Below, piece after piece: positions 11,096-25,522 of a DNA stretch of 64,000 bases. Source of the stretch: Symbiodinium natans (taxonomy: Eukaryota > Sar > Dinophyceae > Suessiales > Symbiodiniaceae); the NCBI GenBank assembly GCA_905221605.1, contig CAJNDS010002091.1:1157001-1221000 (forward strand), in the 5' to 3' direction. Position 1 is the stretch's first letter, and each line of letters opens with the position of its first letter. A program made the position numbers and the translations under genes. The notes below the pieces were generated by a model. That model saw only the letters and a list, made by a program, of their open reading frames with translations, did not search any database and was not told where the DNA came from.

Positions 11096-14000
11096 GGCGG
11101 TCTGGGTTTCTACGTCATCTGGGCACACCTCCCCACCCGGGGCTTGAGCATGCACATTCTCCTGGCAAGCTCCAGTGTCTGCGAAGGTTCAGTGTCACCA
11201 TGGGGCATGGAATGGCATGGACATGACGCTTCCAAACAGGATCTGCGGGGCGCCCCGCGAACTGGTACAGTGGGCTGGCAAGATTTCTCCTGCACATCGT
11301 GAAGCATGAGTTTTGCTTTCACATTCTTGTGATCTTTTACAGATCTGTTTTGATCTTACAGCCATGCTGTGGACAAGATGCACCTGTAAGGGCGAGGAGC
11401 AAGAGGAATTTTGAGCCTGAGTTTAAGAAGCTGGTGCATTGATGTACATTGCATACGCAGCATACTGCTGGAATTGCTCTGAACACTCAAGTGATGCTGG
11501 CCGAGCACCGCACAGTTGGCACACCTCCCAGAGCTCTCTTAGGAAGAAGCGAACGCTACGAGGGTGCGCCTTCGATGCCGAAGCGCTGTGTCTCTGCTTG
11601 GCTGCAGCCGTTCTGGGGTCGAAACCCTGAAGTCTGTCCGGCAGACTGAGACCAAACTGTCCAACTTTTGCTTGAGATCCTGAGCTTGTCTTGATGATGC
11701 TTCAAAAGCACGCGCGCCACCTCTTCAAGCGATTCAAGTGTGCATGGGTGTCATGTCGCAGATAGTTTGCAACGCTGCGCCGGCTCATACTAGCGTTATA
11801 ACGTGTTGCATTGAGATTTTGTTGCCGAGGGCAGTGCCCCTCGCAGCTCAGGTGTCAGAAGTGGCACATCATGGCGCAAAATATCCTCGAAAAGGCCCCG
11901 GGCAAAAATGTGCAAAGCTGGGCGAAACCATGCGGGCGCTTTGGGTGCACCCTTGGTCCTTCTCTGCGACGGGTGGCCCAGCACCTGCGCAGGTGGCCAA
12001 ACCATCTGCGACGCATTTGAAGAGAGGCCCCGTGCCTGCTCGACCAGTCACTTGCCGCTTTTGCACACGCTGAGCCGAGACCTCCATAGCCATTGCGCAG
12101 CATCCTCTCTTCGAGACGGTCAACGCAACGGAATCCAACAAGAAGCTCTTAAGCTAGCAACCAATTCCACGGGCACCGTCTGCCTAATTTCGACAAAGCA
12201 GCCCTTTTGAGGCTTTAAGTTCGATCGGTGCTGGTGACATTGCCGACCTAAGGCTTGCGCAACCCGTCGCCCACAAACAGAGTGGCCCGTACACACCTTC
12301 AGCACAAGTGACGTGTTGGTCATAGAGGGTAGGGTAGGGGAGCTAAACGTGCGCGGAACGTGGCGGAAGGCTGTGCTGCTAAAGAGACATCTTTCCTTGG
12401 CCACAGAGGCAAGCAGCATGGGCTGCAGGCAGTTTGGCCTTGTCCCTAAACCCTCATCGCTCAATAACGACGACGATGTTTTAACTTCTTCTGTTCATAT
12501 CCGCCAAAGCCTGCAACGTTCTCGAGCAAAAGCTCTCCAGATCCCCTCTATGACCCATCCATCCTTAGAACTTTGTATGGGCCATGTATGGGCCCGCTAC
12601 GTTGCGTGCCTGCTGCGGCCCCCAGCCCTCTGACGAACCTTCACACACTCCCTGTGGAACCACCCACATACCCCTGGGTGCTGCAAAGTCTACTTCACTT
12701 GTCTGTTTTCTATTGTGCGGTGTGCTTGTGACATTTCCTTTTTTCATATGCCCCATGCCTGGTCATAGGGAGCATGCATGCCAAGAGACACCTTCCATAC
12801 CGAACAAAAGGGTGAGCATCATGAGCACCACTGGCTCAAGCGGGCACGGGGGAGTAGATGGGATCCGACCAGTGACGAAAGAAATCCCGCCCCCCTTCTC
12901 CCCTCTCCTCCCTCTCCCCTTCCTCCCCTCCTGCGCCACCCCCCCTCCTCTCGAGAACTTCTCTTGGAGGGGCACCAGCTCCGGGAAGGTCTAGGAGCAC
13001 AAGGACTTGCAGGCTTCTGGGAGTACGTAGCAGGCATCTCTAATTCACAGGACCCTCCATCGAAAAATGTGAGATCGCGTCTGGGGCGTGGGCCTGGTCG
13101 AGTGACATGAAATTACACTTGTGCTTGCGGTCATCGGCTGATACTACCGCCTAAAGGAGGCCGGCGAGAAAAGGCTTCACGTGTTTCAGTACCACTTTAC
13201 TTGTTTAGGGTGTCTCATGCAATCAGAATGTAATGGCCTTGACTTGCTCGTGCAAGCTTCACCTTGCAGCAACAGGGCTGTAGCAGCCTGTCTTGGATTC
13301 ATGCACCTGTGGTGGCTCATGGCGTTTGAGCACCTGGCCGCTGTTGTCGTGTTCCACCCGCCCGCCTACCTCGCTGAGAACAACTTACAAATCCCAGGTC
13401 AGGGGCAATGCAAGTGAGCCAAGCCCGACGCTGGAACAAGCTCACGGGGGAGCACTACCCTCCGTGACCCAGCAGGACTCCGCTGCATCCTCAGCCAAGT
13501 GTTGGGCGGGTCAAGGCTTCGGGGCACAAGCCGTCACAACAATCGCATGTGCCGAGCAAAGCGTCAATAGAGTTGGGCGTTGAGTCTCCAGCAAGCATCT
13601 GGAGCGAATGGCCACTTCTCGCGGCCTAACGCTTTTGGAGTGACATGGCTGACTTCAACTCTGGGGGCCTCTGAGAGCCGAACGTGTTCACCAAGGTGAA
13701 ATCGGAGTGTGCCGAGCCTTTGGTGAGATCGGCACATTCGGTTGCCATGCCGCTGCCACACAAGGGCACGGAGGTGCCTGGGGTCTGTAGTGCTCGGCTG
13801 TTGCACGCTGCCGTGGCAGGGCTCGTGGCAGGGCGACCTTTTGCACGGGGCGTATTTAGGCAAGGGCAATAGAAGCATCCTGCTTTTCTCAATTGCTTTC
13901 GAGGCGCTCCCGGGACGCAGTCCATCTGGATGCCCAGAAGGTGTGGCAGGACCCTTCAGCACCTCAACCCATCTCCACAGTCAACCCTTCATGACTTGTC

Positions 14001-14175
14001 TGTACCAAGTTGTTGCCGAGGTACCATGGTTTCACACGATCAGGTCACATCGCTTGCACAGCGCGCCTCCCTTGCAGGAAGGGCCGCTTTTGACAGATGT
14101 ATGTAGACAGTCCAGGACAAGTCTAAAGCCCTGACGCAGTCACATCCCCCATTCCAAGTCATGTTCTTGGGAAGC
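11096..14175. other. Unassigned stretch with possible minus-strand exons
   Basis: A minus-strand block at about 12100-11860 has coding-like frames (for example EDILRHDVPLLTPELRGALP near 11870-11800), but no family and no phase-linked partner exon was found. A pyrimidine-rich tract occupies 12885-12955. The rest shows no signal I can support. Confidence 0.3.
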
Positions 14176-14232
14176 GTGGGGGAAGAGAAAGACAGAGAGA
14201 GTCAGAGCGAGAGAGAGAGAGAGAGAGAGACA

Positions 14233-14277
<45 letters not shown>

Positions 14278-14310
14278 GAGAGAGAGAGAGAGAGTCAGAG
14301 AGAGAGAGGA
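14176..14310. repeat. (GA)n microsatellite
   Basis: About 130 nt of GAGAGA with scattered CA and TA interruptions. The leucine/serine-rich frame read from its complement is an artefact. Confidence 0.95.
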
Positions 14311-14801
14311 AGGCAGGGAGACTCACGATGACATTAGCTGTTTGCCCATTGCCGCGAAACTGCAGGATGCTGGCAGCTCTTGGCAGCATTGCAGCAACAG
14401 AATACAAAAAAAACAAAGAGCCGCTTTCCCGTGTGTGGTTCATGTTCGGAGTTCAAAGAAGCTGAACTTTTTCCTTGTCCTCGAGCCACTACATCAGAGC
14501 TATTCCATGAGCCCACACGTCTGGCAGTACCTCGAGCCCCCTTACGATTGCAGACTTGAGACGTGTGCTGTGCTGGGACTGAGTGACAGAGCAGCAAGGA
14601 AGTGCGAAAGCAAATTAGATTCCCTTGTGCAGTTGCCTCTGCCGCAAACTGATGCACAGGCTTGGGCCAAAGCCACCAGCTTTGGAATCACGAGGCAGAA
14701 GGCAAGGAGTGTGCGGCTTGAACCAATCACCAGCGCAGCAGAGCACGCCGCAACTACGGACGAATCAGGGACTGGCACGCTCAGTCACATTCATGCGCCA
14801 C

Positions 14802-14849
14802 CCCTAAACCTTAAGCCCTATAAACCCTAACCCTAAACCCTAAACCCTA
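14802..14849 (-). repeat. Interstitial TTTAGGG repeat
   Basis: Imperfect then perfect CCCTAAA units on the plus strand (TTTAGGG on minus), about 48 nt. Confidence 0.9.
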
Positions 14850-14974
14850 GACGCAATCAGGACGTCCTGACTCGGCCAGCAAAGCGGCTTGCGAGGCCGA
14901 GCTCTTTGCAAAGCTGCACGCTCCTCTCAATCACGGATTCTCCCCCCGGGTTTTTTCATCCCAAGACTACATAT

Positions 14975-15060
14975 TATAATATTATATGGGTATTATGGGT
15001 ATTATGGGTAGTATGGGTATTATGGGTATTATGGGTATTCTGGGTAGTATGGGTATTATG
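14975..15060. repeat. Tandem 9-mer (TATTATGGG)n
   Basis: About nine units of TATTATGGG with GTAGTATGGG variants. It abuts the inverted-repeat element at 15058-15152 and resembles its terminal sequence, so it may have expanded from that end. Confidence 0.9.
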
Positions 15061-15152
15061 GGGAACTCCTCTACATTAGGTCCCCTGTTTTTGGGTCCCC
15101 GCTAGTTTTTGACGGACCGCAAAAGAGACCCTAATTTAGAGAACTACCCATA
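15058..15152. mobile_element. MITE-like element, GGGTAGTTCTCTAAAT family, copy A
   Basis: The right end TTTAGAGAACTACCCA matches the ends of copies B (32889-33002) and C (58498-58603). The left end is degenerate (TGGGGAACTCCTCTACATTA). Internal GGGTCCC/GGGACCC blocks face each other, so a long hairpin can form. Confidence 0.7.
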
Positions 15153-18100
15153 CTACGATATCATCAGCAAGCCTTTGAGTCCCGATAGCACGGCCCAGGG
15201 CGCGGAAGTTGAAGGTGGTAGGAACCTGCCGATCGCGGATGGCTTATCGCAACCGCTGGGGAATTGAGATGAACGGCTGGGCCCCCACCACACCATGATC
15301 CAGCATGCCGCGGAAGATTTGCTCTGGATTGGTCTGCCTCCATCCAGATCGTGAGGCATTGTTGCTGGCAGCCGACCTTTCTCACATCTGTCCTCCGCAT
15401 TCGTGTGTCTGTCGCGCCTTGAATCACATGACTGGCAAAGCCGAGGCCAACGAAAGCTAGCAGGATTCCCCTCGCAGACCGTGTGAACACTCACCCGGCA
15501 GGAGTGTACAAACAACAATGCCTGACACTGGTCTCGACCGAATCCAGTTTTCATGCGTCGCTCCAAGACTGAAAGCATGAGGGGTGCATGTGCTCCACAC
15601 ACAGGAGTGAAGCTGCCACCCCCTGCGGCCCGTGCAGCGCGTTTATGCGTTCATACAAGCGTGCCAGGCTGCTGCATGCCCAAAGTTACGACAGTCGTGC
15701 TGACAAGCACACCGCTTCAAAATGACGAATTGACAGTGATCAAGGCATACCAGACGACAACATGACACATCAACAGCAACACATGAAGGAGATGGATGCC
15801 CCTCTTGATCCATTGTGACTTGACCATACCCGCCACCTGCACGCAGCATAAACCTGGCACAGCAACTGTCGTCTTGCTGACCTATCCTGCAGTCTGAAAC
15901 CTGAATCCGCAGCGTGCCTGCTATTGACATGCGTCTGGGATGCGTGCCATGCATGAGCCCATGTGCCCGCGGAGAAGACGCCGGCGCGCCCCGCCCCGTG
16001 CGCCGTCCCCCCCCCCCCCCCCCCCAACATCCCCAAACCACTCAATTCCTGTCGACCTTGCAATTTGCCCCATCCCCTTACCTCTCGACAAATACGCCAA
16101 ACCTTCGCTTCTTCCCAAGCATCATGAACAAGACTACACTCAAGCCGAGCTTGGCCTTCGGTGATTCAGTAGCTGTGTGATTATAAGTAGGGAACTTCGG
16201 GCTGCACGAGGCGCAGGCTTGCCAGCAGAAGCCATGCCCAAGCATCAGCCTGAGTTCTCCGATTTCGCCGATGCGTGAATCGCCTCGCTTGGAGAATGCT
16301 AGGCCCGGCGCATCTGGAGCAACCTCAGATTGCGTCGTTCTTTCTTTCATCTCTCTGCCTGGTGAGTCGACTTCTTAAGTGCCATGCACTGTGGTTTTGC
16401 ATAAGTTCGAAGACCTCCTCCTTGGTCAAAGAAGCGAAGCGGTCCAGATTTGCTGGAAAACGTAGGATCTGCAGGTTGAGTTAGGCACAGGGTTTAGGGC
16501 CGTTTAGGGGGTAGGCCTTAGGGCAAAAAGGCCCCGAGGTTGAGTGAAGGATGATACTTGCTTCGCTTCTTCGTCGAGTTTTGTGGCTTTCTAGGTGTGG
16601 AGACCTTGCCTCGAGAGGTGGCAAGAAAATTCAACTGTATGTTAAGTTCTTCCCAATGCCTCGCTGACGCGAATGGCAGCTTTGCAGTTTGTTGCCCCAG
16701 GGATGTTGCTGCACACGGCTTTCTCCCAAAATTCCTCCCTGGGCACTGGGTTGCGGTACCATTTTGCACTTTGTGACTCGCAAGGGTTCACGACGGAGTC
16801 CACGACACCCCCTTTTCAGAAGCAACTTGTGGACACCGGCCAAGGCCTCCCATTCTCGTGAATGGTTGTGCTTGAGGGGCTGCTCCTCTCTCTCTCTCTC
16901 CCTCTCTCCTTGAAACGTGCAAGCCTTTGTTGGCTCTGATGATTGTCAGTGTTCTTTCGAGCACACACATGCCACTTCTAATGACGTGAAACCATGACAA
17001 CTTGACCTGGTCTTTGGTCCAATACGTTTATGACATTTTGTCTGCGTAATAGCAGTCCACGTGACACCCCTGTTGCCGGCAAACATGCTGAATCTTAAGT
17101 GCAATGCTGCTTTGCCATTGCAGTGCAAACGGGAGAACAAATGACTGCATTTTCCAAGCTTTGGCCGCCGCAGCTTGTGCGAAGTTTCCTTCCTGCAGCA
17201 TGGGATATGCCGAGGCCGATGCTCACACACTGCGTGCGTGGCCAAACATCCTTGGCAAAGACGCTGATGGCTGCAGTGAACGTGTGAGCGTCAATGCTGG
17301 CTCCTGCAAAGGCTCGTGCTTTTGATGTGTCGTCTCATTGCTATTCTCACGAGTCGTGCTTCTCAAACCCGGATCTTGCCTTCTCTTGACACTGAGCTGT
17401 GTAGGGTAACGCTCCCTCAAAAGGGTTCGATTTCGGTTGCGAGTTTCAGACTCAAAGTCGCCAAATCAAGTTTGCTCAAAAGGCAAAGAGAAAAGTGCGA
17501 AACTACTTTTTTAAGGCCACACCTTGTGAACACAGTAGCCGCTTCACAAGTCTTCTATCAAAGCTGCTGGAGGTGAGCACTGCATCTAGCTCCAGACCTC
17601 TTCCGCACTTGCCTAGTCGTACCATGTCTGAAAACGGTGATACAAGCGGCCATCTTCCTGAATGGATTGCTTCGTCAAGCAGCTGCTTTGTCAAAGAGCT
17701 GTCGCCATGTTTGGCCTGGAGCACGTGCCGCAGGCAGGTGCTAGCCAATAGAGCAACGACATCGTGCATTGTCAGAAGCTGAGCTCCTTGCGAAAGCCTC
17801 AATGGCCTTCGGAAGGTGCCTGTACCAGGCCAGTGCTTGCTTTCAAGTGGCATCCCACATCTGGTCAGAAAAAGCCTGTCGAAATTGATGCCGGAAGTTT
17901 TCCTGCTTTGTGAAGTTCTTGCTCGTCAATTACTCGCTTTCACCAATGCCCCGCGTTGTAAGCTCCCTGCATTCCAGCTAGGCACGTCCGAACTGCATCC
18001 ACATCTCCACATCGAGCAAGAGCCTGCAGAACATGTTGTGGAATCTTGGTCCAGCCATGTTCAGCCTCACCGCTCCTCAATCACATTGCAATAAGCGCCC

Positions 18101-21100
18101 GCGGACACGGTGTTCGTCTCCTCAAGCAGCGGTTTACATTGCAAACTTTGCAATATGGCATTTGCTATGGCTAACTCCGTACATGTTTCCTTCGACATCT
18201 CGTGCCCACACAGAAAACATGCAATACCGAATGGCCGAACAGGAACTTTTCTAACATTCTGCGTCATCAAGTGATGGCCTGTCGAGGCATGAAACAGATC
18301 TAGGCTTGAAAAGCAACGGCGCTGTTCGTGATCTCGCCTCTTGACATCAGCTAGTCACTCGCCAAGTCCCTTGTTGTAGACGCAGGTGTAGGTAAAAGGA
18401 AAGCAGCAAAAGGTCATAAGTAAGCCCCTGCAAAAGCACCGAAATGTTTTCCAAAACTCGCTGGCCAGACAGCGAAAAGGTACAAAACGCATTTACCACT
18501 CGTGATCGCATGTTTGCTCCGAAAGGCTTGGGTGCTAACAGCCTGTGAGGGTAACCTGTGCTTTGTAGTGACTGAACCAGATCTTGTATGCCATCGCACG
18601 CGGGTTGCATTGAATCTGCATCGCAAATCCCGGTCAAGCTAGAAATGCGTGCTGCTCCTACAGTTACAAAAGTGTGTGGATAACATGGACGACTCTGTGA
18701 CGCCGTCACAGGGGAAGCTTTCACCATGTCGACATCAGATGCATGACATCACTCGAACAAAGACCCTCAGAGACCCCATGGTGGCAAGGCAACTCTGAAC
18801 TGCCAAGAACAGAACCCCCCCGCCCCACATCCTTTTTTTAAGTGCTGTGGCTGCAAACAACTGGGGTTGTTGCGTCCAACGCGGCGGATGCTTGCGTGGC
18901 TAAGCCTTCGCGGCTTTCGCTTTCGATCACGGCCTCATCACACAGAAAAGGCGCGCGACTCGGCACGAGCCAGGAGGCAGAATCCTCGTAGCAACTCGCT
19001 GACGGCGATGCTTTCAGCAGACCTTGGTCATCTGTAGTCCCTACCGTGCCCACCTTTCAGTACTACACCAGCACATCCTGCAACGTAAGCCCTCAACCCA
19101 AGTCTTTGGCTTCCGACCTAAACCCCTACATGAATTCAAAGCCTGCTTTGAGGGATAGAACTGGGGTGCAGTTCTCAAGGTCTTCCATGGATCATCAAAC
19201 GTTTTCGAACTTCAACCACTCAGCTCTGAAATGAGGACCTTTTGCTTCCGGGCTGTTGCAATGCCGGGCTTCACAGCTGGCCGATTTTGGACCCTCTGAG
19301 CATGCGCTCCTCTTTCCCATCTCTCACAGGCATCTCTCAGCTCTACGAAGCCAGGTACTAGGCAAAAGCATCAATCATGCTGCTTCCTTTTAGGAAACTT
19401 CATCACAACCACATCAGTCGGTGACACAAAATCAGCAACACAAGATTGTACATCCTATACACAGCTTGCACTACACATGTTGACGAGCTCGGAATTGCTC
19501 ACAAATTTCAAGGAAAACTCTACCTACCCAGGACCTTTCCGGCGAAAGGGGCAGGGCTCGAACTTGTGCACGCAAGGAGATCTTCAAAACCGTCAAGCTT
19601 TGAAGGATTTCTTGAGTAGCAGTGGGCGTTGCCACGTGATCCCGAACAAACTGATCAGGTGCGGGAAGCGTCGGAACTGTCGTCTGTAAATCGGGTCACA
19701 CATCGGCACCAAAACTAGCGGGTTTGTTTCAAACGTCTTCTGCAGAATGCCCAGCGTCCACCAACGACTCGTCAGAGTAGCCAAATTGGGGTGCGGACGG
19801 CAAGTGGGCAGGGATTTGGCAGGTGACATGGTCCACACAAAGGGCGCTTTGAGTGCCAAATCCATGATCATCTGCAGGCAAGCTTTGTTAATCGTGCAGC
19901 CCAGACGTTTGCTGCCGGAATTGCAGGTGATCATCCTCCTCCAGCGTTGCTGCACCGTTCTGATGCAGTGAACCATGGATGCTGATCACACCTCCTTTTT
20001 TCCGGTTAACTTGGTTTGGGTCATGCATGCCCAAGGAAGAAAGTGCAGCCTGCAGTAGTCCGCACGCGTCAGCCGAAACTTGAATCTTCCTCGCCAAGCG
20101 TATAGCATGCGCCACACAAGAGATGAGTTTGCCGTTTGCCCCACTCCACCATGACGGGGAAATCACTATCAACTATTTGGAAACATGCCACGGTCCAAGC
20201 CATGTAGCTCAAGGCTGAAGGTGGGGACTGGGGATGGAAGCGTGGTGGAGTAGACCATGCCCTGATCATCAAAGATCAGGGACTGCATGTTCCTTGCGCT
20301 TCCGTCAAATACATCCACTTGCGCCGTCTTCTGAGGCTGGTATGTTCTTCCCGGTAGGCCATGTCAATCTTGGACTGAAGGCAATGCCGGGCAAGCCTGC
20401 CATGACGGCTGCGCTTGCAACACGACCCGGCGCACGTTTGACATGCGCCTGTGCCCTCGGCGTCTCGTAACCCCGAGAATAACTTTCTAGACTTACAAGC
20501 ACCGTGGGTAACCTGCAAACAGTGAAACAAACCATCTGAAACCCTTCGCAACGCGGACATGAGAGCTCCGGCAAAAGGCTCTCACTTGCGAATGAAAATA
20601 TATACTCTCTTTCAAGCATGTTGGAAGTGCATCTTACTGGCACTGGCCCATGCACGATACACATTGTGCAAGGTACTCAGCCATTGTCATTCAAGCAGAT
20701 GGAAGGCAGCGGTCTCTTCTTGCCCACTCCTGTCCCTACCAGCACAATTCCAGCTGCGACACGCCTGAGGCCCCCGACGAATCTCATGCAGCCAAACAGC
20801 ACCCAGCACGGGATCCTTGGTCTTGCAGCACATAGAACTTGTCCGTGACATGCACCAGCCAGACTTATCAGGCCAGCACTTCCTTGGCGATGGCTGGCAC
20901 CAGTTCTGAACATAAATCTACCTGCCCGCAGGCAAGAGCGAGTAATCCAGGCATGCGAACTCCGGCCGCTCCGTAGCGGGCCCTGGTGTCTTAATGTAGA
21001 TATGAAACATTTTGCCGGATGCCATGCATGCAACCATCTTGCTACGGACGTACATCTACGGGGGCACTTCAGTGGCTTCCAACGCGTGGTAACAGAGTTT

Positions 21101-24100
21101 CACGCCAAAAGCAGGCAACTCACTCGCGGCTAAGGATATAAAGCACAGACGAACACAGAGGAAGATCGGATCCAAAATCGAGATTTTCTGACATGCCGGG
21201 GGTATCCGACCTGCTGCCATTGGGCCGGTTGATCCCACAAGCCTTCTTGCTGTTGATGAGCTCTGCATAAGCAGTCTCTGCAAGATCCCGCAGGTTGGCG
21301 TTCGCCTGGAGCACAGGGCACATGCAGCACCACACGCAACAAGCAGCGTGTTCAACAGTCTTTGGGCGTTGACGATGCACTTGCGGCGAAGCTGGGGTTC
21401 AGACGGGCCGCATGTCGTCCGGCCTTGGTGGGCCCGCAATCACTATGAAGAGCTGAATCAAGCATACCGGCCAAGCACGTGCAGGTTCGTCTGGCGCTGC
21501 TATCCGCCGAGGCTGGCTGAAGTTCTGTCTTCTTGTCTGCGCTCGTCTCCCTTCATGTAGAGTCTGCCGGGGTTTCGGAGGCTTGTTTCTTTGACATGCC
21601 TTCAACTGCTTGGGGGCTTAGGTGCTGTAATCCTTCCCTTGTTTAGGGCTGCTTTGGGATTTTGCCTGAACTTCGCTTGGGGTTCAGGGCTTTCTTTGTG
21701 TTTGTTCCCACATTCTCCAGGAAAGGAAACTGTATGCAACTTCTGTTCAGCGCTTGGGGTCAACTAGGGGGGTTTCAAGTGTTCCTTCCGAGGCTGCCCA
21801 GCCGTCTCTCGTCTTGCGGGCGTCTTCGGTCTTCCCTACGGGGGATCAGGGTGGATGACCTTCCTGAGTGTGTCTGTACGAGCAGTTCACCACTAACTCT
21901 CAAGACATGGCAGGCCTCAAGAAGACCAAGCCCAACTTTCCAGTGCCGGACGCATCGCTGGAGACGCACGCGCGATTCTTTCTATCAAGCCCTCTGAGAA
22001 ATAACACACGGGTGACATCTACTCAACTCGATTTCTTTCCCGGTAAAAGCGCAAGGTTGCACATTGCCCTATGCCATCACATGGCTTCCACGTTCCACAC
22101 AATGCTATGCCGCGAAGCAGGCTGAGGTCCAGCAGCTGGTTGCTTCTCGCCATGCGGGCCTTGTGGGCACCGTCACAGCTCAATGGCTCCGAACACAGAC
22201 TGAACAAAACCGTTCTCAGATGCTAACTGGGCTGGCAAAACCCTGATGCTTGCTGAGCACGACCTGCACTGCAAGCAAGTATGACCGGTGGTACCTGTGA
22301 AGGGTGTGAGCTGCATGAATACGAATCAATCGAGCCAACGGCCATCGAAAGGAGGAGGATTCCGGCAACAACCTTTCTTGCCCTGCCATCAGAAACACTG
22401 TAAAAACTGATGCAGTGGGTTTCATCATGTCACGCGACCCCGGCAGCTTCGCACCGACCAAGGCCATGGCCCATGAAACATGTTCACCTTTTTCATGCTA
22501 TGTTCTCTCACTTCCCACTGGGCTTTGTTTCCGGGTTGGAGCTCTTGGGCTGTCGATGGCTGAGGTGTGAAGGTCTTTCAAGGCTCACTGGGTAGTCCAT
22601 TGCGCATGATGCAGTACAGAGCCCACAGAAGGACAGTACTGTCAGTGGTTGTGACGTCAGTCTCTGCTCACGTATGTCCACATTGGCTATAAGAACATCG
22701 CATCATGCTCTCGCTACCCTCGCAGCTGCCGCAGCATGAAACATTCTCAAATCTCGCCCTCGAGCTCTGGTTATTTTGCAGGACATGAGCTGCCTATGTT
22801 CAACGGGGGAGGCGTTTGAACGGCAAGGAGTTGAGTTGTCTGGAGTTCGCCAACGACGGGGTAGGCAACTGGCAGGCACAAGTGCCCAGGCACGACATGA
22901 GGGAGGGAAAAGCCTTGTCCTTACAACACGCTGTAGTGAAAAACTCGAAGGACGGGCTACGCACGCAGGTGACAAACAAACTTAAGAGAGCCACTTTGGT
23001 TTCCGCTCCGGCACACACACACGCACACGCACTTAACAAACAAACGCAATCATTAGTATACCGTGCTCGGAAGACAACTGATCCCTTTGTCGTAGGGCCA
23101 GACTGCATGCACTTGAAGAGCAGGCAGCCCATCTGAGACCACGTGGTGGGCAAACATTTTTGCTGTACACAGCTTCTGGCACATCAAGCACGACATGGAA
23201 CACAGTAGTACACCATTCTCCTTGCGGAGGGGCATCTGAACACATAAAGTGAACACATGACAGGGTCAAAACATGTGTGTGGGTTGGGATGCAAGACGGA
23301 GAAGGGCCCGACTCAAGATTGATTTAAAGGCAGGGCAAAGGCAGGGCAAGGGTATACTCACATACTCCCAAGGCCAAGGCATCCTATGAGGCTGAAGGAG
23401 ACTTAATATCCTCACAAACATGACCCTTGGCTTCATGTGCTGAGGATCTGCCAGCCGAACCCAAGGCTGGCCGTGCAAGGCCTGAGCTGCCTTGGTTGGT
23501 CAGAACTCTCATCTTTGTAAACTTTGCAAGTCGTGGTGAGAATGCTTACGAGGCAACCCGACCGAGGAACCTTTGCATCACTACGACGTCGCATGCAAAC
23601 GCAAGGCGGGGAAGGAACACTCACACACAGACGCACAGGACGCTGAACCTGCCGAGGCAGAAGTTTATGAGCCTAGTACTCCTTTTTGCAAAGCGTCCTG
23701 CGCACTCCCTCTGCGTTCGGGATTGATTGCTCGTGGTTCTGGCCTACCCAGCAACACCGCCACCCACTATGCAGACGCCCCCCAGATCAGATATGGGTTG
23801 GTCTTCGCAGCTCATGCCTGTTTTTCTTGCATTCCCGCTGCGCACATATGCACATCTTTCATTAGTCCCTTCCTCTACTGTTCAGATTGTGCAGGTGCTG
23901 CCACCTGCGAGCTTGCAAGTCGCACCAACGAGGCTTCTCGCTGAATTGGTCTTGCGAATTAAAAAGAGCTGGTTATCACCAAGGTGGGACAGCCAGCGCC
24001 TATCTGCACATGACCAAGGTTTGCACCTACCAATGCAAGGCCTTCCTGCCAGCATATTTTCAACATCTGCACTTAAATTAAGAAGCCTCTTGCGAAGCAT

Positions 24101-25522
24101 CGCAAATGTCAGGCTTCGAACACTTTACTTCAGCTCGGCTCCCAGTCGCTGTTGGGGCTCATGCTCGGCTTTCGTGGCACTTTCAAGGCCTCACGGGCCA
24201 TGAGTATCCGACGAGTATCCGTCGCGGAAGAGGCGATGTGTGATTCTCTTTTTCTCTCCATGCGCCTCCTCCAGCAGCTTCACCATGTCTGGTGAGCCCT
24301 CCAAACAATTGCGGACAATGTTAAGGGGCAGGGGGCCATCGTGGCTCAAAATCGATGGCAGGTGTCAAGTCTGTTCATCTCGTGAAGCCATACTCAGGGA
24401 GCAAGGTTAACTTTGTGAATAATCGCCCATGCACGCTGGCCGCGGTTACGGACAGTGTCGTCGCGAACGCATGCAGAAACGTCTTTTCGTCGGACGTGTG
24501 TTCTGTGGAAATCGTCGCTGCTACACACCTGTCATGGGTTCTGAAAAACTGCCTCCTGCAGGATGTGGAGAATAACGTGGCTCAGGCCCTGCTCACCTGT
24601 GTATGCTACCGTGAGTTCTTTGTCACTCAGCTGTGAGCATATGTACGTGTGACACCATGAGAGGTGCAACTGAGAGCTTTGCGCACATGAATCTTTTCGA
24701 CCCAGCGCTTCACACGGTGCATCCAGCCTCATTCACAAGCAAAACATCTCGGCATCAGCATACTATCAGCATGCACAGCGCTCGGCACCCTGGGATCCAG
24801 GCTTTGATGGTGCTGCAGGACCAATCCTGGCCAGCATGTCATAGTAGAGAATGCAAGCGCTCTTGGCTCTGTCCAGTGCCTTGCTCCTTCTGAAACTTAT
24901 CCAAGGATGTTGACAGCCAGCGGTCCATCGCCTGAAGCAACACTTCTTGGTCCGAATTTGCTACGCAACCAACAACCGCCCTGAACGATCTGCATCAACA
25001 AGTACAGCGAGCTGCAATGCAGATGGCTTTCGTTCAGGGGTGGAGTTGTTGTTTGGCCATGGTGAGAGGCCGCCCTGGTGAGCTACATATTTCTGCGCTT
25101 GAGGCCAGGCTGGCCAGAGCAGCAGCATTTAGTAGCATGCAGCAAGCCTCGTCCTCAATCCACTACACTTCCGGATCTGAATGCCCGCCTGGCGAGTTGC
25201 TGTCACCCAATCCTGTAGCTCGGCATGCATCTGCTGCATCCTAGGCAAGGTTCATCTCACCAGGCTGTGCATAAGCTACGTGCTCAGTCCGAACTCGGTT
25301 TAACTTGCAGCCCCATCCGAGTGTCCCACTCGACTCTGGAGACTTGTGTCGACATCTCATGCTGCAGTCGACTGGCAACCTAACTGAGACAAACGATCCC
25401 ATCCATCAGAACAACTGTCTGCATTTTGCGTGCATCAAACAAAGGAATCCATGCCTCGTAGGTACTGTTCTGACGGCTCTGCGTGGACTCCTAAGGCTAC
25501 ATGAGACCACATGCCAAGGCTG
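15153..25522. other. 10-kb stretch with scattered candidate exons, genes not resolved
   Basis: Minus-strand blocks with coding-like sequence and AG|G acceptors include: 17853-17503; 20330-20178, behind CCTCAG (KTAQVDVFDGSARNMQSLIF); 20172-19890; 19900-19593; an exon starting at 21305 behind CTCCAG (ANANLRDLAETAYAELINSK); 22467-22216; and 24545-24380 (VAATISTEHTSDEKTFLHAF). None matched a family I recognise and I could not chain them by phase. They are probably two or more intron-rich genes on the same strand as their neighbours. A (CT)n tract lies at 16886-16908. Confidence 0.35.

Noticed and set aside
14159-14443. Leucine/serine-rich frame
   Set aside because: Translation of a (GA)n microsatellite.
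14975-15060. Possible CRISPR-like array
   Set aside because: The units are directly adjacent 9-mers without spacers, in a eukaryotic genome.
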